A DNA stretch of 58,452 nt, taken from contig LJNS01000021.1 in the NCBI GenBank assembly GCA_001303245.1, forward strand, positions 1 through 58,452, in the 5' to 3' direction. The translations under genes and the position numbers were made by a program. A model generated the notes under the pieces. It was not told the DNA's origin. It saw only the letters and a program-made list of their open reading frames with translations, and searched no databases. Of the stretch, positions 17,910 to 27,492 are shown one piece after another; position 1 is the first letter of the stretch, and every line of letters begins with the position of its first letter. This DNA is from Gammaproteobacteria bacterium SG8_30. GTDB lineage: Bacteria; Pseudomonadota; Gammaproteobacteria; Steroidobacterales; Steroidobacteraceae.

Positions 17910-19093
17910 AACTGCCGCTCGAGGGCTATCGCGTCCTCACCTTCGAGAACTTCGGCGCCGGGCCCTACGGCTCGCTGTTCCTGGCAGATCTCGGCGCGGA
18001 GGTCGTGAAGATCGAGAACCGCGGGCAGGGAGGCGACGCGACCCGCACCATGGGACCGCGCATCGGAGAGCAGGACTCGTTCTTCTTCCAGACCTTCAAC
18101 TTCAACAAGAAGAGCGTCTGCCTGAACCTCAAGACGGACGGCGGCCGTGCTGCATTCCGGCGCCTCGCCGCGACTGCGCACGTGGTCATGAACAACCTGC
18201 GTGGAGACCAGCCCGAGAAGCTCGGCCTGACCTACGCTCAGCTGGCCGACGTGAACCCGCGTCTCCTCTGCGCCCATCTCTCTGCCTACGGGCGGGACAA
18301 CGAGCGCAAGGGCTGGCCGGGCTACGACTACCTGATGCAGGCCGAGGCCGGCTACCTGCACGTGACCGGCGAGCCCGGCACGCCGCCGGCGCGAATGGGA
18401 CTTTCGATCGTGGACTTCATGACCGGCATCACGACGACGGTAGCGATCCTCTCGGCACTGCTCGGCGTGGCGCGCGACGGCAGGGGCCACGACATCGACG
18501 TGAGCCTGTTCGACGTCGCGCTGCACCAGCTGACCTATCCCGGGAGCTGGTACCTGAACACGGGCCTCGAGACCGGCCGGCTGCCGCGCAGCAGCCACCC
18601 CTCTGCCACGCCCGTGCAGCTGTTCCCGACGCGGGACGGCTGGATCTTCGTCATGTGCATGACCGAGAAGTTCTGGCGCAGCCTGATCGCCGAGACCGGC
18701 CGGTCGGACCTGGCCGAGGACCCCCGTTTCGCCACCATCGAGGCACGGCGCGAGCACCGGGCCGAGCTCACCGAGACGCTCGACGCCGTCTTCCGCGAGG
18801 ACGATACCGATCACTGGCTCGCGCGCCTGCGGCACCTGCTGCCGGCGGCCCCGGTGCTCACGCTCGGGCAGGCGCTCGACAACCCCTTCGCGCACGCGAA
18901 CGGCATGGTGCGCGCGTTTCCGCATCCGCTCTTCATGGAGTTCCGCGCGCTGGCCAACCCCATCAAGCTCGACGGCCGCCGGCTTCCCCAGCGGCCGGCC
19001 CCGGCGCTCGGCGCCGACACCGACGAGGTCCTGCGCGCGATCGGCTACGACGAGGCCGGCCTCGCCGCGCTGCGCGAGTCCGGCGCCTGCTGA
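17906..19093 (+). CDS. CaiB/BaiF family (class III) CoA-transferase
   Basis: This 395-residue protein starts with LEGYRVLTFENFGAGPYGS and continues LGAEVVKIENRGQGGDATR, the family's CoA-binding start. PGYDYLMQAEAGYLHVTG and GLSIVDFMTGITT contain the expected conserved region with candidate aspartates. The GTG at 17906 overlaps the dehydrogenase stop (GTGA), so the two are translationally coupled. It probably activates the acid that the dehydrogenase and hydratase then process. Confidence 0.88.
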   Translation: MKLPLEGYRVLTFENFGAGPYGSLFLADLGAEVVKIENRGQGGDATRTMGPRIGEQDSFFFQTFNFNKKSVCLNLKTDGGRAAFRRLAATAHVVMNNLRGDQPEKLGLTYAQLADVNPRLLCAHLSAYGRDNERKGWPGYDYLMQAEAGYLHVTGEPGTPPARMGLSIVDFMTGITTTVAILSALLGVARDGRGHDIDVSLFDVALHQLTYPGSWYLNTGLETGRLPRSSHPSATPVQLFPTRDGWIFVMCMTEKFWRSLIAETGRSDLAEDPRFATIEARREHRAELTETLDAVFREDDTDHWLARLRHLLPAAPVLTLGQALDNPFAHANGMVRAFPHPLFMEFRALANPIKLDGRRLPQRPAPALGADTDEVLRAIGYDEAGLAALRESGAC

Positions 19094-19114
19094 CGGCCAG
19101 GGACGCACGGCCGG

Positions 19115-21046
19115 ATGCAACCCCCCGTCGAGCATCGTCCCTACGTACCCGCAGGCTTGTCGCCGCGCGAGCTCACGCTCAGGGCGCTCGCGCTCGGGAT
19201 CCTCTTTGGCATCGTCTTCGGCGCGGCCAACGCCTACCTCGGGCTGCGCGCCGGCCTGACGGTGAGCACGTCCATCCCGGTGGCGGTGATGACCGTCGCC
19301 GTGTTCCGCCTGCTCGGACGGCTCGGCCGGCCGGGGACGATCCTCGAGGCGAACCTGTCGCAGACGACCGGCTCCGCGTCGAGCTCGCTCGCCTCCGGCG
19401 TGATCTTCACCCTGCCGGCCCTGTTCATGTGGGGCATGCCGCCCGACCTCGGGCAGATGGTGCTGCTGGCACTCTGCGGCGGCCTGCTCGGCGTGCTGTT
19501 CATGATCCCGCTGCGCGAGTACCTGATCGTCCGCGAGCATGGCCGGCTGCCCTATCCCGAAGGGACTGCCTGCGCCGAAGTGCTCAAGGCCAGCCAGGGC
19601 GGCGGCGCACAGGCGGTGCACGTGTTCCTCGGCCTTGGCATCGGCGCCGCAGTCAAGGCCCTGACGTCGTGGGCCAGGCTTCTCCCGGATTCGCTGGCGC
19701 TGTCGCTACCCTGGCCGCGCAAGGCGGCGCTCAGCATCGACCTCTCGGCGGCGCTCTTCGGCGTGGGCTACATCCTCGGGCCGCGCGTGGCCACGGTCAT
19801 GGTCGGGGGCGGCCTGCTCTCCTCGCTCGTGATCATCCCCGCCATCGCCTGGTGGGGAGAGGGCCGCGCGGAGCCCTTCTTTCCCGAGACCGTCAAGCTG
19901 GTCTCGCAGATGTCCACGGCCGAGTTGTGGAGCCGCTACGTCCGCTACATCGGCGCCGGTGCGGTCGCCACGGCCGGAATCCTGACGCTGATCCGATCGC
20001 TGCCGCTGATGCTCGAGAGCTTTCGCGCCGGTGCCTCGCAGCTCGGTCGGGCCGGTGCCACGGACAGCGCAGCGCATGCGCGCACCTCCAGGGACCTGCC
20101 CTTGCCGGCGCTGGTGGCGGGCGTGCTCGCCGTCGTCCTGGTCATGAGTTTCGTGCCACGGGTATTCAGCGTGATCGACGGCTGGACCCACCAGCTCGTG
20201 GCGGCGCTGTGCGTGGTCGTGTTCGCCTTCTTCTTCGTCACCGTCGCCGCGCGAATCGTGGGTCTCGTCGGAGTGACCAGCAACCCGACCTCCGGGATGA
20301 CCATCGCGGCCCTGCTGGGCACGGCTTCCGTGTTCCTGGCGATAGGCTGGGAGGACGCCACGGGCAAGGCGGCGGCACTGATGGTGGGCTGCGTCGTGGC
20401 CATCGCCGCCTCGATCTCGGGCGACACGTCGCAGGACCTGAAGACGGGCTTCCTGCTCGGCGCGACGCCGCGCCACCAGCAGCTCGGCCAGCTCGCCGGC
20501 GTGCTGACGTCGGCGACGTTCGTCTGCCTGTCGGTGCTGCTGCTGGCGGAGACGTTCGGCTTCGGCGGCCGCGAGCTGCCCGCGCCGCAGGCGACGCTGA
20601 TGAAGCTCGTCATCGACGGCGTGATCGACCGGTCGCTGCCCTGGGGCCTGGTCGGCATTGGAGTGGGCATGGCCCTGCTGGCCGAGGCCTGCCGCATTCC
20701 CGCGCTGCCGTTCGCCGTCGGCGTCTACCTGCCGCTGTCCACCATGACGCCCGTCTTCCTGGGCGGGCTGTTGCGCTGGGTGCTGACCCGCCGCACGTCG
20801 GCCGCGCTGTCCGAAAGACGCACGGAGCGAGGCGTGCTGCTGGCCTCGGGATTCGTCGGCGGCGAGGGCCTGCTCGGCGTCGCACTGGCCGGCGCGGCAT
20901 TCGCCCTCGGCCGCCGGCCGGAGGGCATCGGCCACGCCTGGGCCGGCGAGGCAGGCGCGTGGCTGCTCGGCGCAATCGCCTTCGCGCTGCTCGTCGCCTG
21001 GTTCTTCCGGCACGTGCGCACATCCGGAACGCCTGGACAGGAGTGA
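19115..21046 (+). CDS. OPT-family transporter
   Basis: This 643-residue inner-membrane protein has about 14-16 hydrophobic segments and the OPT start region FGAANAYLGLRAGLTVSTSIPVA (read from residue 34), followed by NLSQTTGSASSSLASG. Family members import oligopeptides, metal chelates or related compounds with protons. It lies 21 bp after a CoA-transferase and 4 bp before another, inside the GntR-linked operon, so here it may carry the pathway substrate. That would be a less usual use of the family. Confidence 0.88.
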   Translation: MQPPVEHRPYVPAGLSPRELTLRALALGILFGIVFGAANAYLGLRAGLTVSTSIPVAVMTVAVFRLLGRLGRPGTILEANLSQTTGSASSSLASGVIFTLPALFMWGMPPDLGQMVLLALCGGLLGVLFMIPLREYLIVREHGRLPYPEGTACAEVLKASQGGGAQAVHVFLGLGIGAAVKALTSWARLLPDSLALSLPWPRKAALSIDLSAALFGVGYILGPRVATVMVGGGLLSSLVIIPAIAWWGEGRAEPFFPETVKLVSQMSTAELWSRYVRYIGAGAVATAGILTLIRSLPLMLESFRAGASQLGRAGATDSAAHARTSRDLPLPALVAGVLAVVLVMSFVPRVFSVIDGWTHQLVAALCVVVFAFFFVTVAARIVGLVGVTSNPTSGMTIAALLGTASVFLAIGWEDATGKAAALMVGCVVAIAASISGDTSQDLKTGFLLGATPRHQQLGQLAGVLTSATFVCLSVLLLAETFGFGGRELPAPQATLMKLVIDGVIDRSLPWGLVGIGVGMALLAEACRIPALPFAVGVYLPLSTMTPVFLGGLLRWVLTRRTSAALSERRTERGVLLASGFVGGEGLLGVALAGAAFALGRRPEGIGHAWAGEAGAWLLGAIAFALLVAWFFRHVRTSGTPGQE

Positions 21047-21050
21047 AGCC

Positions 21051-22178
21051 ATGAAGCTGACCGGCATCCGTGTCGTCGACCTCTCGCTGTTCCTGCCCGG
21101 CCCGCACCTGTCCATGATGATGGCGGACCACGGCGCCGAGGTGATCAAGGTCGAGCCGCCCGGCGAGGGCGACCCGGGACGGCACATCGGACTCGCCCAG
21201 GCGGGCCACACGACCTTCTTCCGCAACGCGAATCGCGGCAAGAAGAGCGTCGTCGTGAACCTCAAGGATCCCGCGGAGCGGGATGCGCTGCTCGCCCTGT
21301 GCGACGAGGCGGACGTCTTCATCGAGGCGTTCCGGCCGGGCGTCGTGAAGCGCCTCGGCGTCGACTACGAGACGCTCGCGGCGCGCAACCCGAGCCTGGT
21401 GTACGCCTCGATCAGCGCCTTCGGGCAGAGCGGGCCGAACCGGGACATTCCGGCGCACGACCTCGCCGTCGAGGCGCTCTCGGGCGTGGTCAGCGTGAAC
21501 CTCGGCGGCGACGACGAGCCCGCCATGCCGGGCATCCCGGCCGCGGACATGGCCGCATCGCTGATGGCCTTCGGGGGCATCATGATGGCGCTGTACCGCC
21601 GCGAGCAGACGGGGCGAGGCGACTACCTCGACATCTCCATGCAGGACTCGCTGATGGCGTGGCTGCCGAACGTGCTCGGCCCGGTGTTCGTGGACAAGCG
21701 CCCTCCCATACCCAAAGCGGAGCGGACCTGGGGAGGCTCGGCCTTCTACCGTATTTACCGCACGCGGGACGACCGGCACGTGGTGCTCGGTGCCCAAGAA
21801 ATCAAGTTCGTGCGCAACCTCCTCGGCGAGTTCGGCCGGCTCGACCTCGTGGCGCTGGCCGAGCGCGGTCCGGGTCCGCACCAGCAGCCCCTCGTCGAGT
21901 TCCTCGCGGCGCAGTTCGCGACCCGCACCCAGGCCGAGTGGATCGCATGGTTCCGGGGCAAGGACATCGGGTTCGCGCCCGTCCGCAACCTTCGCGAGGC
22001 CTTCGACGATCCACACGTGCGTGCGCGCGAGATGCTCGTCATCGACCCGCAGGGCATCGAGCACATCGGCCTGCCCATTCGCTTTCGCGACGAGCCCGGC
22101 CGCATCGACTTCTCGGTCCCGTCACTCGGCGCCGACACGGCGGCGGTCCTGGGCAGGCGGGCCGGCGAAGGCAACTGA
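21051..22178 (+). CDS. CaiB/BaiF family protein, alpha-methylacyl-CoA racemase-like
   Basis: This 375-residue protein shares the family start (LTGIRVVDLSLFLPGPHLSM, HGAEVIKVEPPGEGDPG). Unlike the other two members it reads AHDLAVEALSGV with His136 and has Asp166 in IPAADMAAS. The 30-residue spacing matches the catalytic His126/Asp156 pair of alpha-methylacyl-CoA racemases (family knowledge). It may therefore invert a 2-methylacyl-CoA for the stereospecific dehydrogenase rather than transfer CoA. It starts 4 bp after the OPT gene and ends the operon. Confidence 0.82.
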   Translation: MKLTGIRVVDLSLFLPGPHLSMMMADHGAEVIKVEPPGEGDPGRHIGLAQAGHTTFFRNANRGKKSVVVNLKDPAERDALLALCDEADVFIEAFRPGVVKRLGVDYETLAARNPSLVYASISAFGQSGPNRDIPAHDLAVEALSGVVSVNLGGDDEPAMPGIPAADMAASLMAFGGIMMALYRREQTGRGDYLDISMQDSLMAWLPNVLGPVFVDKRPPIPKAERTWGGSAFYRIYRTRDDRHVVLGAQEIKFVRNLLGEFGRLDLVALAERGPGPHQQPLVEFLAAQFATRTQAEWIAWFRGKDIGFAPVRNLREAFDDPHVRAREMLVIDPQGIEHIGLPIRFRDEPGRIDFSVPSLGADTAAVLGRRAGEGN

Positions 22179-22271
22179 GCGGGCGGGAATTCGCCGCCCC
22201 TTTCGTGCTCCACGGATGTCCGTCGCGCCTCGCGTGTGCGAGGCTGCCCGCGGTTCCAGACGGAGCACTCC

Positions 22272-23948
22272 ATGTTCAGCTTCAAGAGACGCCCTGACGG
22301 CACCTACGTCGTCAGCACGGACCTGCGCGGACGCCAGGTCTACCGCGAGCCTTTCCTCAACAAGGGTACCGCCTTCACGCCGGACGAGCGGCGCCGTCTC
22401 GGGCTGGAGGGGTTGTTGCCGGCGCGCCTGACGACGATCGAGCACCAGGCGGAGCGCGCCCTGAGGCTCCTCGCCCGGCTCGACGACCCGTTCGAGAAGT
22501 TCCTCGAGCTCGAGCAGGTCCGGGACCGGAACGAGCACCTGTTCTATCGCGTCCTCAAGGACCACCTGGTGGACCTGATGCCGATCGTGTACACGCCCAC
22601 CGTCGCGAGGGCCGTGAAGCTCTTCAGCCACACCTTCAGGCGGGCGCACGGGGTGTGGATCACCCCCGCGCATCGTGGCCGCGTCGCCGAGGTGCTGCGC
22701 GACGCGATCGGCGAGCGCAGGATCCGGCTGATCGTGCTCACGGACAACGAGTCGATCCTCGGTATCGGCGACCAGGGCGCAGGGGGCATCGCGATCGCCA
22801 ACGGCAAGGTCGCCCTGTACTGCGCCTGCGCGGGCATCCATCCGGGCGAAGCACTGGGGATCAGCTTCGACGTGGGCACCGAGAACGCCGAGCTGCTCCA
22901 GGATCCGGCCTACCTCGGCGTCCGCTCGCACAGGCTGCGCGGCGAGGCCTACTTCTCCCTCCTCGACGAGGCGGTCGAGGCCATCCGGCACGTCGCTCCC
23001 GGCGCAGTCCTGCAATGGGAGGACTTCCGGCACGCGAACGCCGCCGAGGTGCTCGACCGCTATCGCGACCGGCTGCCTTCCTTCAACGACGACATCCAGG
23101 GAACCGGAGCCATCGCGCTTGCCGGACTGCTGGTCGCGTGCCGGGTGTCGGGCGTGCCACTCTCCGAACAGCGCTACGTCGTCTTCGGCGGTGGGGCGGC
23201 CGGCTACGGCATCGCACGCCAGATCGCCACCGCTCTCGGACTCGACGGGCTCCCCCCCGAGGCCGCGCTCGCACGCATCGCGGTGATGGACAGCAGGGGC
23301 CTCATGGTGCGCGGTGCGGGCCTGAGCGCGCCCTACAAGGAACTTATTGCCTGGGCGCCCGACATCGCCGCGTCGCACGGTCTCGAGCCGGGCGCCGGGC
23401 TGCTGGACGTGGTGGACCGCTTCCGGCCGACGGCCCTGATCGGCACGTCGGGGCAGCCGGGCACTTTCACGCGGGAGATCGTCGAGGCCATGGCACGCCG
23501 TTGCGAGCGGCCTATCGTCATGCCGCTGTCCAACCCGACGGACCTGTCCGAGGCGACCCCTTCCGAGCTGCTCGAGTGGACGGACGGCAGGGCGCTGGTC
23601 GCCACCGGCAGCCCCTGGGCGCCGGTGCATTTCGGCGACCGCCAGGTGGCGATCGGCCAGGGGAACAACGCCTTCATTTTCCCCGCGGTGGGGCTCGCCG
23701 CGCTGGTCGCGAAGCCGGCACGCATCGACGACGCCTGGCTGACACGCGCCGCGTCCGCGGTCGCCGAGGCAGTCACCGAAGAAGAGACCGCGCAGGGCTT
23801 GCTCTACCCGGCCATCCCGAGGCTCCCGACCGTGATCGAGCACGCGGCCGCTGCGCTCGTGAGCGAGGCGACCGGCGAGGGTCGCGAGCAGGCGCTCGCC
23901 CGGGTGCGGGACGCGGCCTGGGAGCCGGTTTACCCCGGCTTCGAGTGA
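22272..23948 (+). CDS. maeA: NAD-dependent malic enzyme
   Basis: This 558-residue enzyme oxidatively decarboxylates malate to pyruvate. YTPTVARAV, LTDNESILGIGDQGAGG, the metal site FNDDIQGTGAIALAG and the NAD fold FGGGAAGYGIARQI are all present, and the length fits the SfcA/MaeA type. The ATG at 22272 follows a 93-bp gap, so it probably has its own promoter. It would balance TCA-cycle intermediates when acids are degraded to acetyl-CoA and pyruvate. It converges with slyD across a hairpin. Confidence 0.92.
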   Translation: MFSFKRRPDGTYVVSTDLRGRQVYREPFLNKGTAFTPDERRRLGLEGLLPARLTTIEHQAERALRLLARLDDPFEKFLELEQVRDRNEHLFYRVLKDHLVDLMPIVYTPTVARAVKLFSHTFRRAHGVWITPAHRGRVAEVLRDAIGERRIRLIVLTDNESILGIGDQGAGGIAIANGKVALYCACAGIHPGEALGISFDVGTENAELLQDPAYLGVRSHRLRGEAYFSLLDEAVEAIRHVAPGAVLQWEDFRHANAAEVLDRYRDRLPSFNDDIQGTGAIALAGLLVACRVSGVPLSEQRYVVFGGGAAGYGIARQIATALGLDGLPPEAALARIAVMDSRGLMVRGAGLSAPYKELIAWAPDIAASHGLEPGAGLLDVVDRFRPTALIGTSGQPGTFTREIVEAMARRCERPIVMPLSNPTDLSEATPSELLEWTDGRALVATGSPWAPVHFGDRQVAIGQGNNAFIFPAVGLAALVAKPARIDDAWLTRAASAVAEAVTEEETAQGLLYPAIPRLPTVIEHAAAALVSEATGEGREQALARVRDAAWEPVYPGFE

Positions 23949-23959
23949 GCGTGCGCAGG

Positions 23960-23986
23960 CGGGACGGCGCGCTGGCTGCCGTCCCG
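23960..23986. terminator. Hairpin between convergent malic enzyme and slyD genes
   Basis: CGGGACGGC (23960-23968) pairs with GCCGTCCCG (23978-23986), a perfect 9-bp stem with a 9-base loop. There is no T-run on either strand, so its efficiency is uncertain. Confidence 0.55.
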
Positions 23987-23993
23987 GCGGACT

Positions 23994-24479
23994 TCAGTGG
24001 TGGTGGTGGCCACCCGGCCCGTGCACGTGCCCGTGCTCGAGCTCCTCGGCCGTGGCATCGCGCACCTCGGCCACTTCGACCTCGAAGTGCAGCGTCTGGC
24101 CAGCGAGGGGATGATTGGCGTCCACGGTCACTGTTTCCTCGGCCACCTGGGTCACGACCACGAGGCGCGTGCCCTGCGGTCCCTGCGCCTGGAACTGCAT
24201 GCCGGGTGCGAGCTCCTGCACGTCCTTGAAGGCCGCACGGGGCACGTCCTGCACCAGTCGCTCGTCGCGATCCCCGTAGCCCTGGCCCGGCTCCACCGTG
24301 ACGGCGAGCTTCTCGCCAGCCTCCTTGCCCTCCAGGGCGCTCTCCAGGCCCGGGATGATGTTGCCTGCGCCGTGCAGGTAGGCCAGCGGGTCGCTGCCCG
24401 AGGAGGAATCGAGGACGGAGCCTTCGGCGTTCTTGAGGGTGTAGTGGATCGAGACGACTTTTTCCTGCGCAATCTTCAC
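23994..24479 (-). CDS. slyD: FKBP-type peptidyl-prolyl isomerase, SlyD type
   Basis: This 161-residue protein starts MKIAQEKVVSIHYTLKNAEG and has the FKBP motif GAGNIIPGLESALEGKEAGE, with the inserted chaperone flap (VEPGQGYGDRDE through the A-Q-G-PQG region) typical of SlyD. The C-terminus is His-rich (GHVHGPGGHHHH), consistent with metal binding as in E. coli SlyD. It is a cytoplasmic folding helper and nickel-binding protein. It is not obviously linked to its neighbours. Confidence 0.93.
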   Translation of the reverse strand: MKIAQEKVVSIHYTLKNAEGSVLDSSSGSDPLAYLHGAGNIIPGLESALEGKEAGEKLAVTVEPGQGYGDRDERLVQDVPRAAFKDVQELAPGMQFQAQGPQGTRLVVVTQVAEETVTVDANHPLAGQTLHFEVEVAEVRDATAEELEHGHVHGPGGHHHH

Positions 24480-24553
24480 TCTGCTCTCCGCTGCGTGGGC
24501 GAGCCCCGATGGTATCGAACCTGAAGCCGGGATTCACGGCAGCGCACGAAAAA

Positions 24554-24589
24554 GACCCCTCGAGCCGGCCGATCCGGCCCCGAGGGGTC
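24554..24589 (-). terminator. Rho-independent terminator after the second TonB-dependent receptor
   Basis: GACCCCTCG (24554-24562) pairs with CGAGGGGTC (24581-24589). Read leftward, the stem is followed by TCTTTTT, giving a proper T-tract. It ends transcription of the receptor gene, 24 bp past its stop codon. Confidence 0.85.
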
Positions 24590-24612
24590 GCGCGTTTCCG
24601 CTCGCCGGCCGG

Positions 24613-27390
24613 TCAGAACCGGTAGGTCAGGTCGAGCTTGGCGGTGGTGCCGACCGTCTGCTCGAGCACCGTCACCCCGTCCTGCACGATCTCGGTCTTC
24701 TCGTCCAGGATGTTCTGCAGCCGCAGGCGCAGGCTGAGCGAGTCCGTCGCATACCAGTTGTACACCAGGTCGAGCGAGTTGAAGGCCTGTTCGTAGGCGT
24801 CGCCCGCGCCACCCCGGCCGGCGAAGAAGATGCGCGGACCGTAGACGCTGTAGACAAACGATGCGGAGTGACCGCCGCCCGGCGAGTCGAAGCCGAGTTG
24901 CATGTTGACCACGTACTCGGAGTGCTGGGTCATCCGGCGGGTGTTGTTCGTCACCTCGGCCGCGTCGCCAATGGTGATCTCGGAGTCGGAGAGCGTCACG
25001 TTGCCCGAGACGAAGAGCGAGTCCGTCCAGCCGCCGCCCGACAGGAAGCCGAGCCCGGCCAGTCCCTCGATCTCGAGGCCGTACACCTCGGCCGACTCGC
25101 CGTTGACGAAGGTGAGCGTGACGTTGTCATCGGTGCCCGCACCCTGGATGGTCTCGATCGGATCCTGGATGTCCTTGTAGAACAGGGACACGGTGAAGTT
25201 GTTGTTGTTGGCGAAGAACCACTCGCCGCGGAGGTCGAAATTCTTGAGGCTGGAGTTCAGCAGGTCCGGATTGCCGCGCACCCGCGCCTCGGTGAGCGGA
25301 TCGATGTACGTGGCGCGGGACACCTCGCGCAGGTCGGGCCGCGCCACGGTCTCGCTCCAGCCGAAGCGCAACTGGAAGTCCTCAGACCAGAAGCCGGGGC
25401 GGATGTAGGTGATGGCGACCGAGGGGTAGTAGTCGTCCTCCTGCACGACGGTCGGGCAGAAAGGCAGCTTCCCGGGCAGGCTCAGGTCCTCGCCGTTGCA
25501 GTTCAATACCCTGGTCGAGGTACCGTAGTTGAGAGGATCGAGCGCCGCCGAAACGCGCTCGAAGTCCTCCCAGCGCGCCCCACCGGTGAAGCGCCAGGTG
25601 TCGTTCCAGGTGAAGTCGACCTTGCCCCATGCCGCCGTCACGGTCTCGCCGGCGAGATAGCTCTCCGTGCCTATGCCGCCCACGCTGGTGACGAACCCGT
25701 TGGCGGGATCGAGGATGTTCTCGTCCGTGAACACCGTGCCCGGCGTGCCGACCAGGATGGGCTGCGCCGCGCCGGCCTGCGTTCCGAAGTTGACCTGGGT
25801 CTGCAGGTAGCCCCGCCCCTTCTGGTAGTAGTCGTAGCCGCCGCTGACCTCGAACTCGGTGTTGCCCACAGAGAAGGGAAACGACAGGGCGGTGCCGTAA
25901 CTCTGAGCCTCGTCCTCGAGCTCGGTGAAGCGGTACTCGGCGGCGCTGATGGTCGAGCGGATGGCCGTCTGCAACACCTCGCCGGTGACCGGGTCGATGC
26001 GGTCCTGGGCGGAGTAGCGGATCTCGCTCGGAATGTCGGTCGTGGCCGTCGCATCCGAGTAGTACCAGTCGAATCTCAGGTCCTCCGCGAACCCGAGGTT
26101 CACCAGCGGCTCGAGAAGCGCCAGCGTCTCGGTCCCCAGACTGTGGGACCCGCGCAGCTGGAAGAGCTCGAGCTCGCGCTGCTCGTAGCGGATGTCGTAG
26201 TTGCGCAGCTGGCTCCCGTCGGCCTGCCTCCGGTTCAGGTCGAACCCGGTGGAGATCGACGCGTCGTCCTCCGTGTTGCGCAGGAAGATGCCCGTGGCCT
26301 CGATACGCTGCTCGTCGGAGAAGTCGAGGCCGATGCCGAGGGATCCGGTCAGGACCACCTTGTGGGTCGTGCGCTGCGTCTCATCGTACACGAGGTCGGG
26401 GTTGTTCACCGCGCGCGTCGTGCGCTCGCGGTCGCGCCACTCGTTCTTGTAGTCACCGAGCGCCAGAAAGCCGAGCTTCCACGCCTCCGTCACGCCGAAA
26501 TACCAGCTGTTGCCCAGCGATGCCTCGAGCGACATGTCCGGGTTGAGCGACTTCTGCTGCAACTCCGTGTCGCGGTTCAGGCTCACCGCAAGCTCGCGGT
26601 TGATGACCGCGGCCTGCGCGTTGGCCTCGTCGAGGCTGAGCGAGGGATCCTGGCGACGGATCGTCTGCGCGATGTTGCTGACGCTGAAGTTGCCGCGGTA
26701 GGCCTGGATGGCCTGGTCGATCGTGGCAGGAAGGGCCCGGGTCCCGTCGTCGTCCCCGAGGTTGTCGTCACCGCCGCCCGGGTAGGTCAGGCCCTTGCCG
26801 CTACTTTCCGAATTCCAGCCCGTGCCCACCTGCACGCCGAAGGTCAGGCTCTCCGGAATACTGCGGGTGCGGATGTCCACGTTGCCGCCGCCGAAGGCGG
26901 CCGGCTTGTCGGGCGTGAAGCCCTTCTGGATCGAGATCGAGTCGACGATCTCCGCCGGGAACAGATCGAGGGGAATGACGTTGCGCGTCAGGTCCGGCGA
27001 CGGCACGTAGGCGCCGTTGACGGTCGTGCTGGAATAGCGCTCGCCGAGGCCACGGATGTAGATGAACTGGTCGCCGACCAGCGTGACGCCCGGCAGCCGC
27101 CGGAGGGCCAGCGAAACGGTGCTGTCGCCGACGCGGGAGATCTGCTCGGCGCTGACGAGGTCGGCCACGACCTCCGCCTCGATGCGCTCGGCCAGCACCT
27201 CGTCGGCCGCCGTGCGCTGGCGGCCGGTGACGACCACTTCCTCCAGAACGGTGGCCGGCATCATCTCGGTGGCTTCGGCCACGGCCTGCGCATCGCCGGC
27301 CTCCTGGGCCAGGATCGGCAGGCAGACGGCGGCAGAGGCCGACAGTGCCAGGGCCGCGCGCACGGCGCTTTTCACGGAATCGTTCTTCAT
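24613..27390 (-). CDS. TonB-dependent outer-membrane receptor
   Basis: This 925-residue receptor has a signal peptide cleaved after ILAQ (about residue 29), a TonB-box-like LEEVVVTGRQR, a plug with FIYIRGLGERYSSTTVNG and DSISIQKGFTPDKPAAFGGG, and a barrel ending LDLTYRF. The plug type (ALRRLPGVTLVGD, then the RGLGERY loop) is that of large receptors commonly encoded next to beta-helix surface lipoproteins. I chose the ATG at 27390 over a TTG two codons upstream. It lies 102 bp after the beta-helix lipoprotein gene, and the PhoB-box-like repeat before that gene may control both. Substrate unknown; phosphate-related uptake is possible. Confidence 0.92.
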   Translation of the reverse strand: MKNDSVKSAVRAALALSASAAVCLPILAQEAGDAQAVAEATEMMPATVLEEVVVTGRQRTAADEVLAERIEAEVVADLVSAEQISRVGDSTVSLALRRLPGVTLVGDQFIYIRGLGERYSSTTVNGAYVPSPDLTRNVIPLDLFPAEIVDSISIQKGFTPDKPAAFGGGNVDIRTRSIPESLTFGVQVGTGWNSESSGKGLTYPGGGDDNLGDDDGTRALPATIDQAIQAYRGNFSVSNIAQTIRRQDPSLSLDEANAQAAVINRELAVSLNRDTELQQKSLNPDMSLEASLGNSWYFGVTEAWKLGFLALGDYKNEWRDRERTTRAVNNPDLVYDETQRTTHKVVLTGSLGIGLDFSDEQRIEATGIFLRNTEDDASISTGFDLNRRQADGSQLRNYDIRYEQRELELFQLRGSHSLGTETLALLEPLVNLGFAEDLRFDWYYSDATATTDIPSEIRYSAQDRIDPVTGEVLQTAIRSTISAAEYRFTELEDEAQSYGTALSFPFSVGNTEFEVSGGYDYYQKGRGYLQTQVNFGTQAGAAQPILVGTPGTVFTDENILDPANGFVTSVGGIGTESYLAGETVTAAWGKVDFTWNDTWRFTGGARWEDFERVSAALDPLNYGTSTRVLNCNGEDLSLPGKLPFCPTVVQEDDYYPSVAITYIRPGFWSEDFQLRFGWSETVARPDLREVSRATYIDPLTEARVRGNPDLLNSSLKNFDLRGEWFFANNNNFTVSLFYKDIQDPIETIQGAGTDDNVTLTFVNGESAEVYGLEIEGLAGLGFLSGGGWTDSLFVSGNVTLSDSEITIGDAAEVTNNTRRMTQHSEYVVNMQLGFDSPGGGHSASFVYSVYGPRIFFAGRGGAGDAYEQAFNSLDLVYNWYATDSLSLRLRLQNILDEKTEIVQDGVTVLEQTVGTTAKLDLTYRF

Positions 27391-27492
27391 GGTCAACCTC
27401 GACCTCTCGAGAGGACGCGCCCCGGGATCCGGGGCGCGCCGTAGCTCATTGGAGTTCTGTCATCGGCCGGCGGCCGCCGTGCGGCCCGCCCC

